DNA from: Acidimicrobiaceae bacterium
GTDB taxonomy: Bacteria > Actinomycetota > Acidimicrobiia > Acidimicrobiales > Acidimicrobiaceae
Length of the DNA stretch: 39,733 nt
Direction of reading: 5' to 3'
Assembly: GCA_013044385.1 (NCBI GenBank)
Contig: JABEUN010000050.1
Coordinates: 1 to 39,733, forward strand
The first letter of the stretch is position 1. Every line of letters begins with the position of its first letter. The position numbers were made by a program, and so were the translations under genes. Below the pieces are notes generated by a model. The model was not told the origin of the DNA and made no database searches. It saw only the letters and a list, made by a program, of their open reading frames with translations. Of the stretch, positions 19,270 through 28,340 are shown one piece after another.

Positions 19270-19992
19270 CTACTCAGGCAGATCGGACTCCACTGTAGCA
19301 GGAGAACGCAGAGTCACTCCGAAGATCTCATCCAGGAATGTCGTACCCGAATCGGTCACCTGAACCGCACGACTCGTCGGACTGCGTCGGAGTGACCCGT
19401 TCTCCAACAATGTCTCGAGTAGAGCAGCGCCAAGGGCGCCCGCCAGATGGTGGCGACGTTCCGTCCAGTCGAGGCACAGAAGCGCTAACGGTCGTCGTGC
19501 ACCCCTCAGGCCGTCCATATCGAGGCCAAGAGAGGCGAACAGGTCGATTCCAGCGGGCGACGGGGTCAGCTCGCCCCCGTTCACTCTCATTAGATCCATC
19601 GCCATGATTCGATCGAAAAGATCGACACCTAAGCAGCCAGCGAGGTGATCGTAGCAGGTCCTCGCGGCCCATAGTTTATTACGCCGTTGTGCGTCCGTAA
19701 GCGTCGAAATGCGGCGGGGAGGAGCCATCGTGAGCATCACCTCGAGAAGATGCGCAATCGCAGGATCAGCCAGTCGGTAGTAGCGGTGACGACCACGCCG
19801 CTCAACGATCACGACACCACCTTCGACGAGGCGAGCGAGGTGGGGACTCGCTGCAGACGCCGACGCTCCAGCCGCCCGGGCCATCTCGCTGGCAGTAAGT
19901 GCCCGCTCGCCAAGCAGGGCCAGAGCCATGTCCGCACGAACCCGTTCTGCGAAGAGTGTGGCAACGGCTGAGATATCGGCTTCTGTGGACAT
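19270..19992 (-). CDS. ArsR-family transcriptional regulator
   Basis: 240 residues. The N-terminal winged helix (about 8-85) has the ArsR pattern: 'ERVRADMALALLGERALTASEMARAAGASASAASPHLARLVEGGVVIVERRGRHRYYRLAD'. The long C-terminal part ('KLWAARTCYDHLAGCLGVDLFDRIM', 'ALLCLDWTERRHHLAGALGAALLE') is that of a subgroup of actinobacterial ArsR proteins with a 'CLDWTERRxHLxGxLG' signature. The Cys and His residues could form a sensing site. It is divergent from the MDMPI-like gene, with an inverted repeat between them, so it probably represses that gene and itself. Confidence 0.9.
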   Translation of the reverse strand: MSTEADISAVATLFAERVRADMALALLGERALTASEMARAAGASASAASPHLARLVEGGVVIVERRGRHRYYRLADPAIAHLLEVMLTMAPPRRISTLTDAQRRNKLWAARTCYDHLAGCLGVDLFDRIMAMDLMRVNGGELTPSPAGIDLFASLGLDMDGLRGARRPLALLCLDWTERRHHLAGALGAALLETLLENGSLRRSPTSRAVQVTDSGTTFLDEIFGVTLRSPATVESDLPE

Positions 19993-20008
19993 ACCACACG
20001 ATACATCA

Positions 20009-20032
20009 ATAGTTCAGGATACTCTGGACTAT
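20009..20032. promoter_or_regulatory. Operator-like inverted repeat in the divergent ArsR/MDMPI region
   Basis: ATAGTTCAG (20009-20017) and CTGGACTAT (20024-20032) are inverted copies with 8 of 9 positions matching, spaced by six bases. It lies in the 61-base gap between the two divergent starts (19992 and 20054), the expected place for an ArsR binding site. Confidence 0.6.
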
Positions 20033-20053
20033 ATCGGCATTACCATCCAGACC

Positions 20054-20830
20054 ATGAATATTGAACCAACGTCATCCCGCCCGTCCACAGCCATTGAGCC
20101 AGAGGCGAACGCCCTACTAGAAACCATCGACGCCACTTTACCTGCCGCACTAAGTGCGTGCTCTGGCTGGACCGCGCACGAGATCACAGCCCATCTAGCC
20201 GCCGGCTCTGTCGAGATTGCCTTAAACCTCGAAGCGTACGGAGAAGGTAAGTCAGTGCCGGCTACCAGAGGCTTCGAGGAGCGGGAAACTCCTTTCCGGG
20301 CCATGGATGAGAAGGGGTTGCGAAAGGAGTTGCCTAAATCGATTGCTCGAATGGCTAATGCCATCGACGCCGTTTTGGCGGCCGAGCCTGACGCAGTGGT
20401 CCCCTGGACCGGCCGCCAGATGGCGGTTGCAACGTTCATAACCCATATGCGAAGTGAACTCGCAATCCACCGATGGGACCTGGTGGGTGACGACGAGAAG
20501 AGTCTGGAACTTCTCGCACTCCCTGACCTCACGAACCACGCCATCACGGTGCTCGGTAGAGTTCTCCTTTCCCGCGGAGGCGCGTCGGCCACCACTGCAT
20601 TTTCGGCATCACTTAGGTCACCCGGAGACATGGACATCGTCGTTAAGGTCGATGTCGACGGAGCCAGGTTGACCCGGAGCGACGAGGTCTCACAACCATC
20701 GATCACCGGAGACCGCGCCGCTCTCCTACTGTTTCTATGGGGTCGCCGTCCCGGAGATCCACGTCGTCTTACCGCACCTCTGGGCCGCGACACTCTCGCA
20801 AAAGTTGAGGCACTCCTCGTCGGCTACTGA
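20054..20830 (+). CDS. Maleylpyruvate isomerase/mycothiol-dependent (MDMPI-fold) family protein
   Basis: 258 residues from the ATG at 20054. The frame is open back to 19928, but that would run into the ArsR gene and the operator. Features are the N-terminal DinB-like bundle 'LPAALSACSGWTAHEITAHLAAGSVEIA' (pattern SGWTxxEixxHLaaG, His likely metal ligand), 'VPWTGRQMAVATFITHMRSELAIHRWDLVG' (H.WDL with the second metal ligand His and the Asp), and a C-terminal SCP2-like domain ending 'SITGDRAALLLFLWGRRP'. The family includes mycothiol-dependent isomerases; the substrate is unknown. Controlled probably by the divergent ArsR protein. Confidence 0.88.
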   Translation: MNIEPTSSRPSTAIEPEANALLETIDATLPAALSACSGWTAHEITAHLAAGSVEIALNLEAYGEGKSVPATRGFEERETPFRAMDEKGLRKELPKSIARMANAIDAVLAAEPDAVVPWTGRQMAVATFITHMRSELAIHRWDLVGDDEKSLELLALPDLTNHAITVLGRVLLSRGGASATTAFSASLRSPGDMDIVVKVDVDGARLTRSDEVSQPSITGDRAALLLFLWGRRPGDPRRLTAPLGRDTLAKVEALLVGY

Positions 20831-21547
20831 CCGCACCAGTGCTTCCGTATAGATGCGACTTCAACCTTGAGCCAGCCACCGTGGGCTGCACCCGTCATTG
20901 GCCCCGATGGGCCTAGCGCCTGAGCGGCTATGCATCCAGCGCATTGATACCCAGTCAGGGACAGCATACCTCGTCGGAGTTTCAACCATTTGGACCACAA
21001 TGGTATTGACGATCTCAGAGATGGAGGTCTCCATCACCACCTCGTGTCGATCCGCCGGTGGACTGATTAGGTGAACAGAGTGGGCAGGTAAGCGCTTCCG
21101 CACCAACCCTTGAGTATTAGGCGGGCACCGACCCATAAGCCGTACTACGAGATCTCACCTTCTGAGAACCAACCGTTCGGTGACACTCCCCTACCACCGC
21201 CTCAGCTGGGTTCTTCTTTCATATCGTCGTTGAATCGGATATTTTCAGCGTTCAAACGTATCTGACCAAACATATTAATTAGCCGAGGGAACCAGATGGA
21301 GGGCAGCGACCAACCTACCGGGATGGGGTGTGGAAACATCGCATTGCTACCCAGGATAAAAGTATGGCAACGCGGCCCAGAAGCGACTTCGAGAGAATAG
21401 CTGATGCTGTTGCAATGACCAGTTGACCCCGCCGAGAGGCGTAGCTGAAACTCTTTTCGACACAAATCGAATGGACTCATTGACGATGGGAACCTAGCGT
21501 GTTACGTTACCGAGAGCGATAGCCCGCAGCTAAACCCGAAGGGGGAA
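20831..21547. other. Gene-poor interval of about 0.7 kb
   Basis: No supported gene. Two minus-strand frames (20861-21136 and 21202-21480) have no recognisable family or ribosome binding site. The last 70 bases hold the leader of the E1-alpha gene, with a purine-rich AAGGGGGAA before its GTG start. Confidence 0.4.
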
Positions 21548-22525
21548 GTGGTGGAAGACAAGACGCGATTGGGTCTCTATGAGACAATGGTGATGAGCCG
21601 AAGTTTCGAAGAAGCCATTCTTCACGATTACCACGCAGACAAAACCCCAGCGTGGGATATCGGAGCTGGTCTTATTCCGGGAGAGATGCACCTCTCAGCC
21701 GGTCAGGAACCAGTTGCTGCGGGTGTTTGCGCCCATCTAGGGGCCAACGATGCCGTCACTGCAACGCACCGCCCACACCATCTTGCCATAGCTCACGGCA
21801 TGGATCTTAAGACGCTTGCAGCGGAGATCTACGGACGCGAAACCGGCTTGGGCCGAGGACGAGGCGGGCATATGCACCTGTTCGATCCGAGCACGCATTT
21901 CTCCTGCTCGGGCATCATCGCTGAGGGTTATCCGCCCGCTCTCGGACAGGCATTCAGCTTCAAACACCACAAGACGGGCAATATTGCCGTAGCGGTTACC
22001 GGTGAGGGCGCCGCAAACCAGGGAGCATTTCACGAGTCGCTCAACCTTGCAGCACTCTGGAATCTACCTGTGGTATTCGTTGTCGAGGACAACGACTGGG
22101 CCATATCGGTACCTCGAAGGGGTTCAACGGCCGTGGCCTCCAATGCCGCTAGGGCCGAGTCCTATGGTATCCCAGGCGAGCGAGTAGAGAATAATTCAGT
22201 AGAAGGCGTTTGGGAGGCTGCCGGACGCGCGGTAGAACGGGCACGTTCTGGAGCTGGGCCTTCCATGATCGAAGTTCACACGGTAAGACTCTGGGGTCAC
22301 TTTGAGGGGGATGCACAGGCCTACCGTGACGACATGGACCAACTATCCGAGAGGGATCCAATCCCAGCCTATGCAGACGAGTTGGTTCGCGACGGAGTAT
22401 TGACTCCGGACCAGATCGAGGCGATCGCAGCCGATGCCAAGGCGGCAGTCGCAGAGGCGATCGATTTCGCGAAGTCGAGCCCGATACCGTCGGGAAGCGA
22501 AGCATCCAGATACGTTTTCGCATAA
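21548..22525 (+). CDS. Thiamine-diphosphate 2-oxoacid/acetoin dehydrogenase E1, alpha subunit
   Basis: Alpha subunit of a heterotetrameric E1 that decarboxylates a 2-oxo acid (or cleaves acetoin) and transfers the acyl group to lipoamide. 325 residues, normal for AcoA/PdhA. Seen: 'GEMHLSAGQEPVAAGVCAHL' (46-64), 'TATHRPHHLAIAHGMD' (71-86), 'GRGRGGHMHLFD' (102-113), and the thiamine diphosphate/Mg motif from 'GEGAANQG' (152-159) to 'VVEDN' (178-182). Two adjacent GTG codons could start translation (21548 or 21551). The next gene is the beta subunit, nine bases on. The closest character is acetoin dehydrogenase-like; the exact substrate cannot be read from the sequence. Confidence 0.93.
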   Translation: MVEDKTRLGLYETMVMSRSFEEAILHDYHADKTPAWDIGAGLIPGEMHLSAGQEPVAAGVCAHLGANDAVTATHRPHHLAIAHGMDLKTLAAEIYGRETGLGRGRGGHMHLFDPSTHFSCSGIIAEGYPPALGQAFSFKHHKTGNIAVAVTGEGAANQGAFHESLNLAALWNLPVVFVVEDNDWAISVPRRGSTAVASNAARAESYGIPGERVENNSVEGVWEAAGRAVERARSGAGPSMIEVHTVRLWGHFEGDAQAYRDDMDQLSERDPIPAYADELVRDGVLTPDQIEAIAADAKAAVAEAIDFAKSSPIPSGSEASRYVFA

Positions 22526-22534
22526 GGAGCAGTC

Positions 22535-23572
22535 ATGGTTATCGCCGATTCACCAGCACCGCAAGTTACAACGAGGAAACTCACGACCGCAAAAGCCATG
22601 GTCGAGGGCATTTCACAGGAGATGGAACGAGATTCGTCGATCTTCGTCATGGGTGAGGACGTGGGCGCCTATGGAGGCATCTTCTCATCTACTACGGGCC
22701 TCTTTGAGAAGTTTGGACCTAGTCGAATTCTGGACACGCCGATCTCCGAGACAGCCTTTATGGGGCTCGCCACGGGCGCCGCAGTTGAAGGTATGCGCCC
22801 GATAGTGGAACTTATGTTCGTGGACTTCTTCGGTGTGTGCATGGATCAGATCTACAACCATATGGCCAAGATTCACTACGAGTCTGGCGGGAACGTCAAG
22901 GTACCGGTGGTACTCATGACCGCGGTCGGGGGAGGGTACTCAGACGGGGCGCAGCATTCACAATGCCTCTGGGGGACGTTTGCCCACCTACCGGGAATGA
23001 AGGTGGTGATACCGAGTAATCCGGCCGACGCCAAGGGCCTGATGGTGTCCGCGATTCGTGACGATAACCCCGTTCTATACATGTTCCACAAGGGGGTGAT
23101 GGGCCTGCCATGGATGGCAAAGAATCCACGTTCGCTTGGGCCAGTGCCCGAAGAGGTATACGAGGTTCCAATCGGGAAGGCCTCCATCGTTCGCCATGGG
23201 AGTGATGTCACAATAGTGACGGTCTCGCTCTCAGTCCACCATGCGTTGGACGCAGCGGAGGAGATCGCAGAGTCTGGGATTGACTGCGAGGTGATCGACC
23301 TGCGCAGCTTGGTACCACTCGACCGAGCCGCGATCTTGGAGTCCGTGGCAAAGACTGGGAGACTGCTAATTGTGGATGAGGACTATCTCTCTTTCGGAAT
23401 GTCTGGGGAGGTCGCCGCCATTATAGCTGAGACCGATCCACGGATGCTGCATGCACCGGTAGTCCGGGTTGCGGTTCCTGACGTCCCAATCCCATACGCC
23501 AGAACTCTCGAATACGCCGTACTCCCGACGAAAGAGCGAATCGTCTCCGCAATCAAAGAGATCATGGGGTGA
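22535..23572 (+). CDS. 2-oxoacid/acetoin dehydrogenase E1, beta subunit
   Basis: Beta subunit partner of the preceding alpha subunit, 345 residues. Typical motifs: 'DSSIFVMGEDVGAYGGIF' (33-50, carrying the glutamate that activates thiamine diphosphate), 'RILDTPISETAFMGLATGAA', 'VELMFVDFFGVCMDQIYNHMAK', 'PGMKVVIPSNPADAKGLM', and the C-terminal transketolase domain 'IDLRSLVPLDRAAILESVAKTGRLLIVDE'. The ribosome binding site is AAGGAG, seven bases before ATG. Its stop overlaps the start of the lipoyl-domain gene (GTGA), so all three are co-translated. Confidence 0.94.
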   Translation: MVIADSPAPQVTTRKLTTAKAMVEGISQEMERDSSIFVMGEDVGAYGGIFSSTTGLFEKFGPSRILDTPISETAFMGLATGAAVEGMRPIVELMFVDFFGVCMDQIYNHMAKIHYESGGNVKVPVVLMTAVGGGYSDGAQHSQCLWGTFAHLPGMKVVIPSNPADAKGLMVSAIRDDNPVLYMFHKGVMGLPWMAKNPRSLGPVPEEVYEVPIGKASIVRHGSDVTIVTVSLSVHHALDAAEEIAESGIDCEVIDLRSLVPLDRAAILESVAKTGRLLIVDEDYLSFGMSGEVAAIIAETDPRMLHAPVVRVAVPDVPIPYARTLEYAVLPTKERIVSAIKEIMG

Positions 23573-23805
23573 GCACGGAGGTCCGCTTCCCATGGCTGTC
23601 GAGCCAAGAATCCGACTCCGAGGGGATCGTATCAACGTGGTTCGTTGAGCAGGGCGAGGGGGTGGCCGAGGGTCAGCTAATAGCCGAAGTGCAGCTGGAC
23701 AAGGTGGCGGCGGACGTAAGGGCTCCCGCTTCGGGGAGCCTCCAGCGCCTCGTCCCCGAGGGCGGGGTCGTGAGTCAGGGAACCGCCATTGCCGTAATCG
23801 AGTAG
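23569..23805 (+). CDS. Stand-alone lipoyl-domain protein
   Basis: 78 residues forming just one biotinyl/lipoyl domain. 'EGIVSTWFVEQGEGVAEGQLIAEVQLDKVAADVRAP' has the exposed hairpin with Lys45 as the lipoylation site (LDK), and 'GSLQRLVPEGGVVSQGTAIAVIE' completes the barrel. In normal complexes this domain is the N-terminal part of a large E2 acyltransferase; here the frame ends directly after the domain and no E2 catalytic domain or E3 gene follows (the next gene is convergent). The GTG start overlaps the E1-beta stop. It likely acts as a mobile lipoyl carrier for the E1 pair. Confidence 0.9.
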   Translation: MSTEVRFPWLSSQESDSEGIVSTWFVEQGEGVAEGQLIAEVQLDKVAADVRAPASGSLQRLVPEGGVVSQGTAIAVIE

Positions 23806-24097
23806 GGGAACTGGCGCTAGTTTGGTCGTTATCGCGTCAGACCGCGATGCCGTACCACCGACATCGCCCGATGGTCCACACACCAAAAAGCAAAACTCCG
23901 AAAGTATCTTCAGGCACATTCGAGTCCGGACCAACCATCAGTCCGGTCGCTGTCGGACTTGGTAGCAAAAACCACTGAATAGATTTGAGAATCAACCGGA
24001 TCTGGCTTATTACAGACCTTGAGCTAGTAACGAGTGCGACACCCACTAGTCAACCAGGATTCTCATCCACTGAGTTACCGTTGCCCCCTCTGAATGC
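23806..24097. other. Convergent intergenic region with AGTCCG repeats
   Basis: Separates the rightward E1/lipoyl genes from the leftward lactonase. AGTCCG (23940-23945) and CGGACT (23954-23959) form a 6-bp inverted repeat with an 8-base loop, and another AGTCCGGA occurs at 23923-23930. It could contribute to bidirectional termination, but it has no T-run. Confidence 0.3.
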
Positions 24098-24976
24098 CTA
24101 TCGACTCACCCCGAACCGATTAGAAGCAATCCCCACAACGCCCGCATCCAAGCAGAAGAGGGACCCGGACAGTGGCTGTGCATGGAGTTCGACGGGATTC
24201 AGCCCGGCGCGGGCAGAGCAGATATAGAGTTGGTCCAACTCCTCCCCTCCGAAAGTGATACCGGTCGGCTGGGACACCGGCATGTCCACCTGCTCAAGCA
24301 CCTTACCACTGAGGTCAAAACGGACCACCTTGCCACCCCCCCACATAGCCATCCAGAGACAATTCTCGGCGTCGATCACCAACCCATCGGGCTCACCGAA
24401 CCTCTTCGGTACTTCGAAAAGGCGACTCCTGTGGGAGAGTCGGCCCGATTCGGCATCGATTTTATAGACATCAACCCCCTGGGTAGAACTGTCGATATGG
24501 AAGAGGTGGGTACCATCTAAAGAGAAGTCGAGGCCGTTCGACACCACGAGCGAATCCAGGACCATCTCCGAGGTACCATCCGAATTAATCAGGTACATGC
24601 CACCAAGAGGATCACGTTCTCGTAAGTCCATAGTGCCCACGTACAGCCTTCCGTAGCGGTCAACCCTTCCGTCGTTAAAACGGACCCGCTCATCCTCGAA
24701 GACCTGGGTATGGGTCATCTCCATCGGAGTGCCATCGGGCCCCGATCGAACTATGTCACCCCCAATCGCGAGGACGAAACCGGTAGGAGCCAGCCCAATA
24801 CAGCCGATCAGTTCGGGTACCTCGAATCCGCTTTTCACCCCACCAGTAGGAGAGTACGCATTCACGGCCCTACCCTCGATATCGATCCAGTAGAGGATCT
24901 CATCCTCCGGGCTCCACACTGGTGTCTCCCCGAGCTGAGCATCGCATCGGAATGCAACCTCAAGTCCTCCGATCAT
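24098..24976 (-). CDS. SMP-30/gluconolactonase family lactonase
   Basis: Six-bladed beta-propeller sugar lactone hydrolase, 292 residues, normal length. Family residues are visible: the metal-binding Glu in 'CDAQLGETPVWSPEDEILYWIDIEG' (11-35), 'RFNDGRVDRYGRLYVGTMD' (substrate Arg/Asn), 'SNGLDFSLDGTHLFHIDS' (metal-binding Asn), and 'GEPDGLVIDAENCLWMAMWGG' (metal-binding Asp). It opens an aldonolactone to the aldonic acid. It is the last gene of the leftward catabolic run, 28 bases after the aldehyde dehydrogenase gene, and fits between a sugar dehydrogenase and a sugar-acid dehydratase, both present in the cluster. Confidence 0.92.
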   Translation of the reverse strand: MIGGLEVAFRCDAQLGETPVWSPEDEILYWIDIEGRAVNAYSPTGGVKSGFEVPELIGCIGLAPTGFVLAIGGDIVRSGPDGTPMEMTHTQVFEDERVRFNDGRVDRYGRLYVGTMDLRERDPLGGMYLINSDGTSEMVLDSLVVSNGLDFSLDGTHLFHIDSSTQGVDVYKIDAESGRLSHRSRLFEVPKRFGEPDGLVIDAENCLWMAMWGGGKVVRFDLSGKVLEQVDMPVSQPTGITFGGEELDQLYICSARAGLNPVELHAQPLSGSLFCLDAGVVGIASNRFGVSR

Positions 24977-25004
24977 CTATACACCCGCCTCTGTACAGAG
25001 TTAT

Positions 25005-26375
25005 TCACGACGCAGCGAGTACCGTGAGCGTCTGGATCCATGTGTAGAACTCCTGTGCTGCTTTACCCTGTTCCCTCGATCCATAGCTCGAATCCTTGAT
25101 TCCGCCGAACGGTGCGTGGAAGTCTACTCCTGATGTTGGAGCATTCACCCTAACGAGGCCGGTTTCAAGCCGCGACGTCAGGTCGAGCGCCCGAGTCAGA
25201 TCGTTGGTGAAGATCGCCGACACCAAACCGAATCTGACACCATTCGCCATCTCGACAGCCTCGTCATCATCTCTGGCACCGAGTAACACCGCAAATGGAC
25301 CGAAGATCTCCTCCTGAGCCACCCTGGCGCCGGGACCCACGCCGTCCAGGAGGACCGGCTCCACGAAATACCCCGCTAAATCAATCCTGTCACCACCGTA
25401 CAAGATCCTGCCCCCTGCACCCTTGGCATCGGCTACCGCATCGATCACCGCAGAGACGGCCGCCTCTGAAACGACGGGGCCGATGACGGTCTCCCTAAGC
25501 GATGGGTCACCTACTGGGAGAGATGCTATCGCCTCTCGCAAAGCCTCAGTGAAGCGACTTGGATCACCGACGACTATCACCCTCGAGGTCGCGGTACACT
25601 TCTGACCAGAGAAGCCCATTGCAGCCCCGGCGATCACGGAGGCCGCCGACTCGACATCGGCATCCGGGAGCACAATGGAGGGGTTCTGACCACCCATCTC
25701 GGCCTGGACGGGAATGCCCCTTGCGGTGGCGGCTCTGACTACAGCGCTGCCAACCCCCCTGGAACCGGTGAAACTGACACAGTCAACCTCCGAGATCAAT
25801 GCCTCACCGGTGACCTGGTCACCGGTTACGACTGTGAATGCATTGGCGGGCAAGAACGGTGCAATGATCTCCTCGACGAGAAGCGCTACCGCTGTCGCCG
25901 CTGGTGCGGGCTTACAGACCACAGTATTGCCGTATGCGAGTGCAGGTGCAGCTTTCCACAGCGGAATTGCAACGGGGAAGTTCCACGGGGTTATGATCCC
26001 GACGACCCCGTAGGGACGCCTACGCGCGATCACCAGACCGCCGACTGCGGGCGAAGGCAACGAAGTCCCATCAGGATCGAGAACCGCCTGTGCATAGTAA
26101 CGGAGGATCGCAACACCTCGAGCGGTCTCACCCTCCATTTCTGTTCGAGGCTTTCCGACTTCACGAATCCCCAGCTTCGTTATCTCATCGGCCCTCGCCG
26201 CAACGGCCTCCGCCGCTCTGTTCAGTGCGTTCACCCTGCCCAAAGCGCCCAGCTCCCACCACGATCTCTGCGCAACGCGTGCGGCCTCTACAGCCCGATG
26301 GACCCCAACAGCATCAACCTCTTCGAAGTCGAGCACCACATCGTCTGGATGGGTTGGGGAATTACTCGAAATCAT
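25005..26375 (-). CDS. NAD(P)-dependent aldehyde dehydrogenase
   Basis: 456 residues, complete ALDH superfamily enzyme. Catalytic residues are present: Asn132 (TPWNFPVAIP), Lys155 (VCKPAPA), Glu226 (QAEMGGQNP), Cys260 (FSGQKCTATSR) and the NAD motif 'FTGSRGVGS'. The overall character resembles 2-oxoglutarate semialdehyde dehydrogenases of sugar-acid pathways, which is the role expected at the end of an oxidative pentose or uronate route. I infer this from context. The ATG has GGAGG at the right distance. Confidence 0.92.
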   Translation of the reverse strand: MISSNSPTHPDDVVLDFEEVDAVGVHRAVEAARVAQRSWWELGALGRVNALNRAAEAVAARADEITKLGIREVGKPRTEMEGETARGVAILRYYAQAVLDPDGTSLPSPAVGGLVIARRRPYGVVGIITPWNFPVAIPLWKAAPALAYGNTVVCKPAPAATAVALLVEEIIAPFLPANAFTVVTGDQVTGEALISEVDCVSFTGSRGVGSAVVRAATARGIPVQAEMGGQNPSIVLPDADVESAASVIAGAAMGFSGQKCTATSRVIVVGDPSRFTEALREAIASLPVGDPSLRETVIGPVVSEAAVSAVIDAVADAKGAGGRILYGGDRIDLAGYFVEPVLLDGVGPGARVAQEEIFGPFAVLLGARDDDEAVEMANGVRFGLVSAIFTNDLTRALDLTSRLETGLVRVNAPTSGVDFHAPFGGIKDSSYGSREQGKAAQEFYTWIQTLTVLAAS

Positions 26376-26433
26376 CAGATCGCCTCCGGTTTCTTCTGAA
26401 AGTAACTACGCATTCTCAGGTTCTCCTCCACTG

Positions 26434-27375
26434 CTACTTGCTGACGCCGAGGGTAAGACCGGCTATGAGATACCTCTGGAAGACCAGATACACAGCGATC
26501 GCCGGAAGAGCGCTCATAATCGCCCCCGCCATAAGTATTGGGATGGAGACGACGCGCCCCGAAGAGAGTGCTGCCAAGCCAACCGTTATCGTGCGATTCG
26601 TGGGCTCCTGGAGGAAGAGGAGGCCTACGAGTAGGTCGTCCCAGATCTGAATGAACTGGAGCACTACGACCGTCACCAAAGCCGGCCTAGCCATGGGAAG
26701 AGCAATCCGCCAGTAGATCCTACCGTAGGTCAAGCCGTCGCAGAGCCCCGCTTCGATCACCTCTTCGGGCAGGCCGCGGAAGTAGGCGGTCATCAGGAAG
26801 GTGGCGAACGGCGTGCCTAGGGCACCGTAGACCAGGATCGCACTCAGGTAGTTGTTGATTAAACCGAAATGAGCGAGATTCACGTACTCTGGAATGATGA
26901 TCGACTGAACCGGAATCATCATGCAACCGATGACCGCCACGAAGGCGAATCCCCTCCCCCTGAACGCGAGCTTTGCAAATGTGAAGCCGGCCATCGTCGA
27001 GCAGAGCACGATGACGGCGATCGATGCCGCACAGATCAGAGTCGAGTTGAGCATCTCTCGCCAGACCGGAAGTGCGGAGAATAGTTGAGTCCAGCTCTGA
27101 GTTGAGAAGCCTTGTCCGGCGAAATATTGCGAGCTGCTCATGAAAGAGTTTCTGATCATGAAGTAGAACGGGTAGAGCATCACGAAGGTTGTCAGTAGCA
27201 GGAACACGAACACGACGATTCGGATCGGGTCGCCACGAACCTCTCGGACGAATCTGCCTAGCCAAGCCCGCTGCTCACTACTCTCAAGCTTGGAAGTGAA
27301 TCGTCCGCCATCCGTTACGCTCCCTGGACATGCTTCGGCTCCATCAACCTTTTCCTGGAAGTCACCGGTAATCAA
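26434..27375 (-). CDS. Sugar ABC transporter permease (MalG type)
   Basis: 313 residues with a cytoplasmic N-terminal tail of about 55 residues and six membrane helices starting at 'IVVFVFLLLTTFVMLYPFYFMIRNSF'. The EAA loop that contacts the ATPase reads 'LPEEVIEAGLCDGLTYGRIYWRIALPMARPALVTV'. The start is a TTG overlapping the stop of the upstream permease (TTGA). Together with the second permease, the binding protein and the distant MsmK-type ATPase it forms a CUT1 sugar importer. Confidence 0.93.
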   Translation of the reverse strand: MITGDFQEKVDGAEACPGSVTDGGRFTSKLESSEQRAWLGRFVREVRGDPIRIVVFVFLLLTTFVMLYPFYFMIRNSFMSSSQYFAGQGFSTQSWTQLFSALPVWREMLNSTLICAASIAVIVLCSTMAGFTFAKLAFRGRGFAFVAVIGCMMIPVQSIIIPEYVNLAHFGLINNYLSAILVYGALGTPFATFLMTAYFRGLPEEVIEAGLCDGLTYGRIYWRIALPMARPALVTVVVLQFIQIWDDLLVGLLFLQEPTNRTITVGLAALSSGRVVSIPILMAGAIMSALPAIAVYLVFQRYLIAGLTLGVSK

Positions 27376-28301
27376 TGTTCGCCCCTCAGCAGTCGCAGTT
27401 GAACGATGCTGATGCCAAAGAGCAGCACGAATAGAACCACTCCTATCATTGCGCCGGTGCCGAAGTCGCCGACACTGAATGCCTGTTGATATATGAAGAA
27501 CTCAAGTGTCGTGGTCCCGTAATCTGGTCCACCGCCCGTCATGATGAAAATGAGACTGAATAGCGCGGTGAACGCGGTTATCACGGTAAGAACGAAGCTG
27601 AATTGGAAGTACCGCTTCAAGAGCGGAATTGTTATTCGGATAAAAGTCGACCATCGTGCAGCCCCGTCTATGGCCGCAGCTTCGAAGATCGCCGGATCTA
27701 TAGTCGACATCCCCGTCAGGAAGATTATTGTGTTTGTGCCTATCATTGACCACACAAATGTCAGCGCCACCGCCAGGATCGCCGTCGCTGGCTGAGCGAG
27801 GAAATCCCGATGGAGGAATCCCAGACCAACCGCCCGTAAAAGCGAGTTGACAGCCCCTGGGTCGGCGAAAATACGGACCGCCACCATACCGATGACCACC
27901 CATGAAATTGCGGTCGGTAGAAAGATCAGCGAGCGAAATATCTTCCAGCCCCAAACCCTCTGATTGATCATGGCCGCTATACCCAGTGGGATGAGAATCG
28001 CCACCGGCACCGAGATCAGAAGAAGTCCATTGTTCTCGAGCACCCTCCAGAAGGTCGGGTTCCTGAAGAGCGTCATGTAGGTCGAAGGTCCCACCCATTG
28101 AGAGGTGATTCCATTCCAGTTGGTCATCGAGTAGTAGATCGCCTGAAAGATCGGGATTGCAACCAGAACACCGACCACGAGTGCCGCCGGTAGCATCAGG
28201 AGAAGACCCGCGCGAACCCGCTCACTGTCCAGTTGGCCCCGCTCCAGTCTCAAGTGTCTACGTCTAGTGGTGCCTAGTTCGCTGTTCGGATCCATTGTCA
28301 T
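27372..28301 (-). CDS. Sugar ABC transporter permease (MalF/UgpA type)
   Basis: 309 residues, six membrane helices beginning at 'GLLLMLPAALVVGVLVAIPIFQAIYYS' (31-57). The EAA loop is 'IDPAIFEAAAIDGAARWSTFIRITIPLLKRYFQFSFVL'. The start ATG has the purine run GAGAGGGGG. It follows the binding-protein gene after 115 bases that contain a strong hairpin, a usual arrangement for giving more binding protein than permease. Confidence 0.94.
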   Translation of the reverse strand: MTMDPNSELGTTRRRHLRLERGQLDSERVRAGLLLMLPAALVVGVLVAIPIFQAIYYSMTNWNGITSQWVGPSTYMTLFRNPTFWRVLENNGLLLISVPVAILIPLGIAAMINQRVWGWKIFRSLIFLPTAISWVVIGMVAVRIFADPGAVNSLLRAVGLGFLHRDFLAQPATAILAVALTFVWSMIGTNTIIFLTGMSTIDPAIFEAAAIDGAARWSTFIRITIPLLKRYFQFSFVLTVITAFTALFSLIFIMTGGGPDYGTTTLEFFIYQQAFSVGDFGTGAMIGVVLFVLLFGISIVQLRLLRGEH

Positions 28302-28340
28302 AACCCCCTCTCAAACCAGTCTGTCATGTCCCACAGGCGC

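Noticed and set aside
20861-21480. Two minus-strand frames of about 90 codons
   Set aside because: No recognisable family and no translation signals.
24005-24095. tRNA-like stretch (minus-strand TAACTCAGTGGATGAGA resembles a D-arm)
   Set aside because: No acceptor, anticodon or T-arm pairing could be completed around it.
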